Positions 57,409 to 64,000 of a DNA stretch of 64,000 nucleotides are shown one piece after another. The number at the start of each line of letters is the position of its first letter. The first letter of the stretch is position 1. The stretch is from Streptomyces sp. MRC013 (GTDB taxonomy: Bacteria; Actinomycetota; Actinomycetes; Streptomycetales; Streptomycetaceae). The position numbers and the translations under genes are program-made. The stretch covers positions 1 to 64,000 of the forward strand of contig NZ_CP094264.1 of the NCBI RefSeq assembly GCF_023614235.1, read 5' to 3'. The notes below the pieces were generated by a model. The model saw only the letters and a program-made list of their open reading frames with translations, was not told the DNA's origin and made no database searches.

Positions 57409-57767
57409 CCCTGCGCATCACCAAGCAGTTCGCCTTCTCCGCCAGCCACCGGCTGGACGGCCTGCCCGAGGGGCACCAGTGCGGCCGTCTGCACGGCCAC
57501 AACTACCTCGTCGAGGTCGAGCTCAGCGCCGGGCGCGACCAGCTCACCGGGCCCGGTTTCGTACGCGACTACGGGGACCTGGCCGGCATCAAGGGCTGGA
57601 TCGACGAGTGGCTCGACCACCGGCACCTCAACGACGTGATGAAGGACAACCCGTCGGCCGAACACCTCGCCGTCTTCATCTACGAGCAGTGGTGCACGAC
57701 CTATCCGGAACTCACCGCCGTACGCGTCTCCGAGACGCCCAAGACCTGGGCCGAGTACCGGCCCTGA
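57405..57767 (+). CDS. queD: 6-carboxy-5,6,7,8-tetrahydropterin synthase QueD
   Basis: 120 aa. Start overlaps the queC stop (ATGA). The enzyme turns dihydroneopterin triphosphate, made by FolE, into carboxytetrahydropterin. Zinc ligands H15 (SASHRL), H30 and H32 (LHGHNY), catalytic C26 (HQCGRL). The second half has DYGDLAGIKGWIDEWLDHRH and the C-terminal ETPKTWAEYRP. Length is normal for the family. Confidence 0.95.
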   Translation: MTLRITKQFAFSASHRLDGLPEGHQCGRLHGHNYLVEVELSAGRDQLTGPGFVRDYGDLAGIKGWIDEWLDHRHLNDVMKDNPSAEHLAVFIYEQWCTTYPELTAVRVSETPKTWAEYRP

Positions 57768-57834
57768 CCCGCTGCGACGGGCAGCGGGCACGTCCACGAC
57801 CATGCGATTCAACCTCTGAAGGAGGTGGTGCCCT

Positions 57835-58555
57835 GTGGAACCGGAGCTTGTCGTCAACGAGATCTTCGGCCCCACCTAGCGCCTTCCAGGGCGAAGGCCG
57901 CTCACTCGGCCGCCGGTGCGCGTTCGTGCGGCTGGGCGGGTGCAATCTCTCGTGCCGGTGGTGCGACACCCCGTACACCTGGGACTGGACCGGGGCCAGT
58001 GACACGGGGATCAGGTTCGACCCCGGGAAGGAACTGCACCGCATGCCGGTCGGGAGCGTCGCGGAGCGGCTGCTCGACTACGGCGTCGACCTGGTCGTCG
58101 TCTCCGGCGGGGAGCCGCTCAACCAGCAGGCCCGGCTCGTGCCGCTGGTGGACCGGCTCGTGCGGCACGGCATCGAGCTGGAGGTCGAGACGAACGGCAC
58201 GCGGGTGCCGGACCGGCGCCTGGCGGAGGCGGGCGTGCGCTTCAACGTCTCCCCGAAGCTCTCGCACGCCGGCGACCCCGCCGCGCGGCGCATCGTGCCG
58301 GCCGCCCTGCGGGCCCTGGCCGGGCTTCCCTCGAGCACCTTCAAGTTCGTCTGCCGCACGGTGGCCGACCTGGACGAGGTGGCCGGGATCACGGCCTCGT
58401 ACGGCATCACCTCCGTCTGGATCATGCCGGAGGGGCAGAGCCGGGAAGAGGTGGACGACCACATGCGGACTCTCGTGGCCGAGGTCATCGACCGCGGCTG
58501 GAACGTGACGACCAGGCTGCACACCCTGGTCTGGGGACAGAAGAGGGGTGTTTGA
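57835..58555 (+). CDS. queE: 7-carboxy-7-deazaguanine synthase QueE, broken by a 7-nt insertion
   Basis: The radical SAM enzyme that contracts carboxytetrahydropterin to CDG. GTG 57835 has a perfect AAGGAGG at 57819-57825 and reads ELVVNEIFGPT, the correct N-terminus, then hits TAG at 57877. From 57884 another frame continues FQGEGRSLGRRCAFVRLGGC with the cluster motif CNLSCRWCDTPYTWDW (Cx3Cx2C) to a normal end at 58555. Deleting the seven bases TAGCGCC (57877-57883) restores GPT-FQGEG exactly as the family requires (237 aa). As written no complete QueE can be made from GTG 57835. It is either a true inactivating insertion, an assembly error, or rescued by another queE in the genome. Confidence 0.85.
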
Positions 58556-58558
58556 GGA

Positions 58559-59152
58559 ATGCTCGACAACAGGACCGAGAGCGGGCTGCTGACCGCCGAC
58601 GCCGGGGCCACCGCCGTACCCGATCCGATCGAGGACCTCGCCAGGCGGCTCCTCACCGAGATCGGCGAGGACCCGGACCGCGAGGGCCTGCGGGACACGC
58701 CGGCCCGCTACGCGCGGTGGTGGCGGGAGTTCACCGGCTACGACCCCGGCACCGTCGGCACGCTCTTCGAGACCACGTCGTCAGGGCAGACGGTGACCGT
58801 GTCGGACCTGAGGGTGTGGTCGCTGTGCGAGCACCACCTGCTGCCCTTCAACTGCTCGCTGACGATCGCCTACCGGCCCGCCAAGCAGCTGCTCGGGCTC
58901 TCCAAGTTCGCCCGCATCGCCCATCAGCACGCCCACCGGCTCCAGGTCCAGGAGCGTCTGGTGGCGGGCATCGCGGAGGACGTCCTGCGCATCACCGAGT
59001 CGCCGGACGTCGCCGTCATCGGCCGGGGCGAGCACCTCTGCATGACCATGCGCGGCGTCAGGACCGTCGGTCTGATGACCTCCACCTCGTACCACGGGGT
59101 GTTCGCCGAGGAGGGCCCCGCCCGTTCCGAGCTGCTCTCCCTGGTGCGCTGA
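58559..59152 (+). CDS. folE: GTP cyclohydrolase I FolE
   Basis: 197 aa. ATG 58559, three bases after queE. It makes dihydroneopterin triphosphate from GTP, the first step towards preQ0. Zinc ligands and catalytic region: SLCEHHLLPF; QLLGLSKFARIAHQHAHRLQ; QERLVAGIAEDVL; VIGRGEHLCMTMRGVRT (Cys ligand). As a second, pathway-specific copy beside queCDE, it provides a dedicated pterin supply for the cluster. Confidence 0.95.
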   Translation: MLDNRTESGLLTADAGATAVPDPIEDLARRLLTEIGEDPDREGLRDTPARYARWWREFTGYDPGTVGTLFETTSSGQTVTVSDLRVWSLCEHHLLPFNCSLTIAYRPAKQLLGLSKFARIAHQHAHRLQVQERLVAGIAEDVLRITESPDVAVIGRGEHLCMTMRGVRTVGLMTSTSYHGVFAEEGPARSELLSLVR

Positions 59153-59222
59153 TCCCCGCGCGGCCGGCAACCGGCCCGCGTCACGCCAGTCAGTCCCCGC
59201 GACAAGAGAGGGGTACACCTCC

Positions 59223-60239
59223 GTGTCAGACACCTTTCCCGTGATCGATCTCCGGGACGCCGAACGGGGTCCCGCGGCCCGGGCCGACTTCCTGCACCGT
59301 CTGCGACGGGCCGTCCACGACATCGGCTTCTTCCAGCTGGTCGGGCACCGGGTGACCGGTGCGGCCGAGCTGTTGGAGCTGTCCCGGAAGTTCTTCGCGC
59401 TGCCCGACGAGGAGCGCCGCGCGCTCGACATCCTCGACTCGCCCCACTTCCGCGGCTACTCGGAGCTCGGCCGGGAGCGCACCCGGGGGATACCGGACCA
59501 GCGGCAGCAGCTCGACATCGGCCCCGAGCGGCCCTCCTCCGCCCCGGGGCCGGGCGAGCCCGCCTACCGCTGGCTGGTCGGCCCCAACCAGTGGCCGGCG
59601 GGCCTGCCGGCCCTGCGGCCCGCCGTCGTGGACTGGATGGACCGGCTGACCGGGCTCTCCCACCGGCTGCTCCGGCTCATCCTCGAGTCGCTGGAGGCTC
59701 CGGCCGACTTCCTGGACGCCGTGGTGGACCCCGACCCGCAGGTCCACTTCAAGCTGCTGCACTACCCCGGTCCCGACCCGTCCGCGGACCCCGGTCCAGC
59801 GGACCAGGGCGCGGGCGTCCACAAGGACCTGGGACTGCTCACCCTGCTCGTGCAGGACCGGGTGGGCGGGCTCCAGGTGGCCGTGGAGGACGACCGCTTC
59901 GTGGACGTGCCCGTGGTGCCGGACGCGTTCGTGGTGAACCTCGGCGAGCTGCTGGAGGTGGCCACCCGCGGGTACCTGAGGGCCACCGTGCACCGGGTGG
60001 TCCGGCCCGCGCCCGGCGTGGACCGGTACTCCATGCCGTTCTTCTACAGCCCCCGCCTCGAAGCGGCGATGCGGCCGCTCCCGACGAGGTACGTCAGCGA
60101 GGCGGGCGGCGTGGTCGCCGACCCGGACAACCCGCTGTTCGCCTGTTACGGGGAGAACGTGATGAAGGGGCTGACCCGTGCCTTCCCGGAGCTGATCGCC
60201 CGCCACCACCCCGGCCTCCTGGCCGCCGCCGACCGGTGA
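59223..60239 (+). CDS. Isopenicillin N synthase-like Fe(II)/2OG oxygenase
   Basis: 338 aa, GTG 59223. DIOX_N domain (FPVIDLRDAERG, VHDIGFFQLVGHRV) and 2OG-Fe(II) core: HFKLLHYPGP, then iron ligands H200 and D202 in GVHKDLGLLTLLVQD, H257 in ATVHRVV and the 2OG-binding R268-x-S270 in RYSMPFF. The family hydroxylates, desaturates or cyclises small molecules and peptides. In an operon of ATP-grasp ligases it may act on a peptide-like conjugate (inference). Confidence 0.88.
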   Translation: MSDTFPVIDLRDAERGPAARADFLHRLRRAVHDIGFFQLVGHRVTGAAELLELSRKFFALPDEERRALDILDSPHFRGYSELGRERTRGIPDQRQQLDIGPERPSSAPGPGEPAYRWLVGPNQWPAGLPALRPAVVDWMDRLTGLSHRLLRLILESLEAPADFLDAVVDPDPQVHFKLLHYPGPDPSADPGPADQGAGVHKDLGLLTLLVQDRVGGLQVAVEDDRFVDVPVVPDAFVVNLGELLEVATRGYLRATVHRVVRPAPGVDRYSMPFFYSPRLEAAMRPLPTRYVSEAGGVVADPDNPLFACYGENVMKGLTRAFPELIARHHPGLLAAADR

Positions 60240-60292
60240 GGCCCCGGCGTGACCCCGACCGGAAGCACCCCCACCCCCAAGGAGCCGAGCAG

Positions 60293-61537
60293 TTGAGCAA
60301 CCGCAGGCCGGCCGTCCTCCTCGTCGACCCCCTGTGGGCCGGGACGGGCTGCAAGAAGGCGGTCCGGGACATGGGCATGGACATCGTGTCCCTCTTCACC
60401 CTCGAACCGGACGAGCTCAGGACGGCGTGGCCCGACCACGCCGAGGACGACGACGTCTCCCTGTACGCCACCGGGGCCGCCGAGGCCCTGTCCGCGCTCG
60501 CCGGAGTCGACCACGAGATCAGGGCCGTCGTGCCGGCCTCGGAGACCGCGGGGCACGTCGCGGGGGTCGTCGCCCGGGAACTGGGCCTGCCCCACGACGA
60601 CGTCGGGCCGGCCCGGGCCCGGCACGACAAGTTCCTGATGCGGGAGCACGCGGCGGCGGCGGGCCTGCGCATCCCGGCCTACCGCCTGGTCCGCCACCCC
60701 TCCGAGGTCCGTGGGGCCGCCGACGACATCGGCTACCCGGCCATCGTCAAGCAGCGCGTGGGCGCCGGCTCCATCGGCGCGACGCTGCTGCCGGACGCCG
60801 CGAGCGCCGCGGACTTCCGGGTCGTGGACAGGAACAACATCTTCGGCCGGACGGTCGACGCGTGGCTGGTCGAGGAGTACGTCCGGGGCCGCGAGTTCGC
60901 GGTCAACGCCTTCAGCAGCGGCGGCGACCACCGGGTGATCGACATGTGGGAGTACCGCAGGCCCGACGACCGGGACTACGACTTCCCGCTGTGGGACAAC
61001 GTCCAGGCGACGCCGGAGGACCCCGACTGGGCGCGGGTCGAGGAGTACGTCCTGCGGGTGCTCACCGCCTTCGGCGTGCGCCACGGACCGAGCCACACCG
61101 AGGTGAAGGCCAACGCGGACGGCGTCCACCTGATGGAGGTGGCGGCCCGCCTGCCCGGCGGCCCGGCCACCGACCAGTGGGAGAAGTTCACCGACTTCCG
61201 TCCCTTCCACGACACCGTCCGGGCCTACCTGGGGCAGCGCCCCGACGTCATGGACCGGCCCGTCGGGGGACGCGCCGTGTTCGGTGCCGTCGCCCTGCAC
61301 AACGAGACCGGTCCCGGAACGCTGGTGGCCGTCCACGGCCTCGACGAGCTGAGGAACCACCCGGGGGTCGACAAGGTCCTGGTCTCCTACCGGCCGGGCG
61401 ACCACGTGCCGTCCACCCGGGACGTCAGGTCCATCCCCGTGGGCGCCTGGATCTCCGGGCCCGACCAGGAGGCGGTCGTGCGCGTGATCAAGGAGGTCAG
61501 GGCCATGGTCCGGTTGGAGATCAGGCCCGACCGGTGA
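60293..61537 (+). CDS. ATP-grasp carboxylate-amine ligase 3
   Basis: 414 aa. TTG 60293 is preferred because CAAGGAG precedes it. Landmarks: PAVLLVDPLWAGTGCKKAVR; HDKFLMREHAAAAGLRIPAY; YPAIVKQRVGAGSIGATLLP; DAWLVEEYVRGREFAVNAFS; GPSHTEVKANADGVHLMEVA and RLPGGPATD. It has the same length class as ligases 1 and 2 but low mutual similarity and a different metal loop. A third ligase in one short operon implies at least two to three separate amide (or similar) bonds, or two alternative acceptors. Confidence 0.85.
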   Translation: MSNRRPAVLLVDPLWAGTGCKKAVRDMGMDIVSLFTLEPDELRTAWPDHAEDDDVSLYATGAAEALSALAGVDHEIRAVVPASETAGHVAGVVARELGLPHDDVGPARARHDKFLMREHAAAAGLRIPAYRLVRHPSEVRGAADDIGYPAIVKQRVGAGSIGATLLPDAASAADFRVVDRNNIFGRTVDAWLVEEYVRGREFAVNAFSSGGDHRVIDMWEYRRPDDRDYDFPLWDNVQATPEDPDWARVEEYVLRVLTAFGVRHGPSHTEVKANADGVHLMEVAARLPGGPATDQWEKFTDFRPFHDTVRAYLGQRPDVMDRPVGGRAVFGAVALHNETGPGTLVAVHGLDELRNHPGVDKVLVSYRPGDHVPSTRDVRSIPVGAWISGPDQEAVVRVIKEVRAMVRLEIRPDR

Positions 61538-61712
61538 GCCGGCGGGCGCGGACCGTCCCTTCCCGGCCGGCCCGCCGGACGCCTCCCCTCCCACGGCACG
61601 CCTCCGGTGCGTGCCCGGCGCGTCCCTCCCGCACGAACGCGCCCCTTCCACCCGAACACGTCTCGACCCGTACGAACGCATCTCGACAGCAGCACAGGGA
61701 GCAGAACGCAGC

Positions 61713-62486
61713 ATGGACGTGAACAAGATCGACGAGACCATCGGCGAGTTCCTCGCCGAGAACTACTCCCCCGAGCGCGTGGAGCAGTTGGCGGACCGGT
61801 TCTCCCGCAAGGGGGTGGTGAAGTTCGACGCGGACGCCCGCATCGTCCCCGAGCAGATCGTGGCCGCCGTCCAGGCCGAGGCCGACCGGCTGATCGAGGC
61901 GCACAAGGAGCGCCGCAGCCTGGTGCTGGGCACCACGGGCAACTCCCCCCGCAAGATGAGCGTGGTCAGGAGCGAGGAGATCGAGAAGAGCGAGCTCATC
62001 CGGACGATCGCCACGTCCAGGCCGCTCCTCGACTTCCTCGGCCGCATCGCCCGCGAGCCCGTCGTCCCCCAGGTCTCCGGGGACGAGCGGTACCTGATCA
62101 CGCACCAGGAGTTCAAGGCGGACACGCACGGGTGGCACTGGGACGACTACAGCTTCGGTCTGATCTGGGCCCTGCGGATGCCGCCCGTCTCCTGCGGCGG
62201 CATGGTCCAGACCGTGCCGCACACGCACTGGGACAAGGCCAACCCCCGCATCAACGAGATCCTGTGCGAGCGGCAGATCGACACGCACGGCCTGAGGACC
62301 GGGGACCTCTACCTGCAGCGCACCGACACCACCATGCACCGGACCGTCCCGCTCACCGAGGACGGCGCGGCCCGCACCATCCTCAACATGACCTGGGCGG
62401 GGGAGCGGGATCTCGGCAAGCCGCTCGTCGGCGACGACCGCTGGTGGGAGGACCCGGCGGCGCAGGCCGCCCAGTCGATCGCCTGA
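61713..62486 (+). CDS. BesD/ArpA-like Fe(II)/2OG-dependent amino-acid hydroxylase
   Basis: 257 aa. Similar to the family of the lysine halogenase BesD and ArpA-type hydroxylases acting on free amino acids: TGNSPRKMSVVRSEEIEKSE, ITHQEFKADTHGWHWDDYSF, MVQTVPHTHWDKANPRINEI, TGDLYLQRTDTTMHRTVPL and RTILNMTWAGERDL. Iron ligands are H142, D144 and H209, with R221 for 2OG. BesD-type halogenases have Gly where D144 stands (HxG leaves room for chloride); the Asp predicts hydroxylation, not chlorination. A free basic amino acid (Lys, Arg, Orn) is a reasonable substrate that the ATP-grasp ligases could then use. Confidence 0.75.
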   Translation: MDVNKIDETIGEFLAENYSPERVEQLADRFSRKGVVKFDADARIVPEQIVAAVQAEADRLIEAHKERRSLVLGTTGNSPRKMSVVRSEEIEKSELIRTIATSRPLLDFLGRIAREPVVPQVSGDERYLITHQEFKADTHGWHWDDYSFGLIWALRMPPVSCGGMVQTVPHTHWDKANPRINEILCERQIDTHGLRTGDLYLQRTDTTMHRTVPLTEDGAARTILNMTWAGERDLGKPLVGDDRWWEDPAAQAAQSIA

Positions 62487-62680
62487 GGCCGGCCGTCGGC
62501 CCCGGCGGTCGCGGTACGGACCGGGACGCCGGGGCCCCGTTCCCCCGCACACCGGGCACGGCACCCCGTGCACGTGCCCGGCCGCCCCCGGGCCGCGACG
62601 GCGACGACCGCGTCTGCTTCCGGCCCCGGACGCGACGTGCTCGCGCCGCCGGCCACCCGAGACAGCAAGGAGTCCGGATC

Positions 62681-63918
62681 ATGTCCGCGGAGCGACGAGC
62701 ACCGGTGCAGGACCCGCCGCGCGGTCCGCTGCACGGCTACCGGGAGTTGAGGAGGATCCCGGGTTTCTGGCGGATCTTCTCGGTCGGCATGGCCTCGAAG
62801 CTGCCGAACTCCATGGTGGAGCTGAGTCTGCTGCTCCTGGTGAGCCGGACGTACTCCTACGGGGTGGCCGGCCTCGCCGTGGCCTTCCTCGCGGTCGGCC
62901 AGGGCGTGACCGCCCCGCTGCGCGGCCGCCTCGCCGACCGCCACTCGCCACGGACCGTGCTGCTCTGCTGCCTCGCCGGCTACCTCGTGGCGACCGCCCT
63001 GGTGGTCCTGGCGGTCTCCCGTCAGCACTCCGTCGCCGTGGTGCTGACGGCGTCCGCGGCCCTGGGCGCCGCCTCGCCGCCCGTCGCCCCCTGATGCGGA
63101 CCGTCTGGCACAACGCCGCCGAGCGCGGCATGCTCGGCACCGCGATGGCCCTGGACTCGTCCATGATGGGAGCGGCGCTGATCACCGGCCCCGTACTGGC
63201 CGGTTGGCTGAGCCTGTCGTTCTCCGGCGCCGCCCCCTTCGCCGTCATCGCGCTGCTGACCGTCCTCGTGGTGTTCCTGCTGCTCGACACCGGGGTCGCG
63301 CCGCGGCCGGCCGGGCAGCCACGGCACTGGCTGGGACCGCTGACCTCCGCGCCCCTGCGCCGCCTGCTGCTCGCGGACGGCCTGTTCGTCCTGGCGGTGA
63401 CCGGTGTCGACGTGCTGCTGCCGATCTACGCCAAGGAGCACGGCGCGGAGACGTACGCGGGTCTCTACCTGGGTGCCCTGTCCGTCGGCAGCGTGCTGGG
63501 CAGCCTCGTTCTGGGCACCGCGCCCCGCTTCCTGAACCGCGCCCGCAAGCTCTCCCTGCTCCTCCTCGCGTTCGCGTTCGGAGGCGGCGTGCTCGCCCTG
63601 GCCGCCCGGTTCTCCCCGCTGGCGGTCCTCCTGCTCTGCCCGGTGGCCGGCCTCGTCCTCGGTTCCGTCTTCGGCACGCTGCGCACCCTGGGCGGCGACC
63701 TCGCCAAGGAGGGCGAGGTCACCGAGACGATGTCCTGGCTGACCACCCTCGACATGGCGGGCGGCGCGGCGGGGGCCGCGCTCTTCGCGCACCTCGCCGC
63801 CGGGGAGGGGAGCCGGACGGCTCTCGCGCTGCTGCCGGCGGTGGTGCTGCTGAGCGCGGTGGCGGCGTGGCCGGTGCGGTCGCCGCGAACGGAACCGGGC
63901 GGTCGGTCCTCCCCGTGA
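62681..63918 (+). CDS. MFS exporter, one-base deletion in a C run
   Basis: ATG 62681 after AAGGAGTCC. About 412 aa when repaired, twelve membrane segments. First part: FWRIFSVGMASKLPNSMVEL, VAGLAVAFLAVGQGVTAPLR, the loop GRLADRHSPRTV and VATALVVLAVSR. The frame stops at a TGA at 63092 after PPVAP; one more C in the C5 run 63087-63091 gives PPVAPLMRTVWHNAAERGML and the remainder (TGPVLAGWLSLSFSGAAPFA ... AGAALFAHLAAGEGSRTALA) to 63918. Last gene of the operon; likely exports the product and gives self-resistance. Confidence 0.82.
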
Positions 63919-63924
63919 TCGCGG

Positions 63925-63950
63925 AGCCCCGGAGCTCTGGCTCCGGGGCT
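63925..63950 (+). terminator. Hairpin terminator of the deazaguanine operon
   Basis: AGCCCCGGAG (63925-63934), loop CTCTGG, CTCCGGGGCT (63941-63950): a perfect 10-bp stem 6 bp after the MFS stop. It marks the right border of the operon that begins at 54086. Confidence 0.85.
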
Positions 63951-64000
63951 GCCTACCGGACCCCGCGGCCGGGCCACCGCGGCGGCCTCGCCGCGCTGGG

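Noticed and set aside
60146..61741. Minus-strand 531-codon frame opposite ATP-grasp ligase 3, and similar frames at 54979-57315
   Set aside because: Antisense shadows of clear ATP-grasp and que genes.

Overview
The base composition (very high GC, strong GC3 bias), GTG/TTG starts, purine-rich ribosome binding sites and gene families point to a Streptomyces-like actinomycete. The mix of telomere-maintenance genes, dense nested insertion sequences (IS), gene relics and biosynthetic clusters suggests an accessory arm (subtelomeric DNA) of a linear chromosome, or a linear plasmid. This is inference: no telomere end is visible.

Layout. 1-2350: an XRE-type regulator open at the window edge, a small membrane protein and an IS1380 relic. 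2587-6843: a four-gene cassette (MfnB-type furan phosphate synthase, aldehyde dehydrogenase, zinc alcohol dehydrogenase, O-methyltransferase) that could make a furan carboxylate or ester. 7095-13595: a pile of mobile DNA (serine recombinase relic, IS1380, IS4 with a perfect 10-bp target duplication, IS5-type, IS630) ending in a flippase relic. 13692-26159: a secreted beta-propeller protein, a truncated MobF relaxase, a toxin-like gene, an IS3 element, a secreted SGNH esterase, a relic of the telomere terminal-protein gene tpg, a PQQ-propeller membrane protein, a MerR regulator, an MFS relic, a degenerate three-repeat type I-E-like CRISPR remnant and an orphan SUKH immunity gene. 26240-29580: an IS701 element split by two tandem IS5-type copies. 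29636-32143: a compact operon with a Tap-like telomere-associated protein and a Tpg-like protein. 32416-33660: IS256 relic and decayed DNA.

33664-39657 is a compact divergent metabolic cluster: EamA exporter, FMN 2-hydroxyacid oxidase and clavaminate-synthase-like dioxygenase on the minus strand; class III aminotransferase and KamA-type radical SAM aminomutase on the plus strand. It suggests synthesis and export of an unusual (beta-/hydroxy-) amino acid. 40719-48635 holds a MacB-like ABC system with divergently arranged ATPases and two very large FtsX-type permeases. 49290-50662 is a LysR/DoxX pair.

50903-63918 is the most interesting region. A Rieske oxygenase and an MmyB-like XRE regulator flank a co-directional run of three different ATP-grasp ligases, a full preQ0 (7-deazaguanine) gene set (queC, queD, queE, folE), an IPNS-like 2OG oxygenase, a BesD/ArpA-like 2OG enzyme with a hydroxylase-type HxD motif and an MFS exporter. 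It contains no phosphoribosyltransferase, so the likely product is a 7-deazaguanine joined to amino acids by ATP-grasp ligases rather than a classical nucleoside. I do not recognise a described pathway with this combination.

Many otherwise good genes carry single-base gains or losses at homopolymer runs (positions given below). This looks more like systematic sequencing indels than decay; frameshift calls should be read with that in mind.
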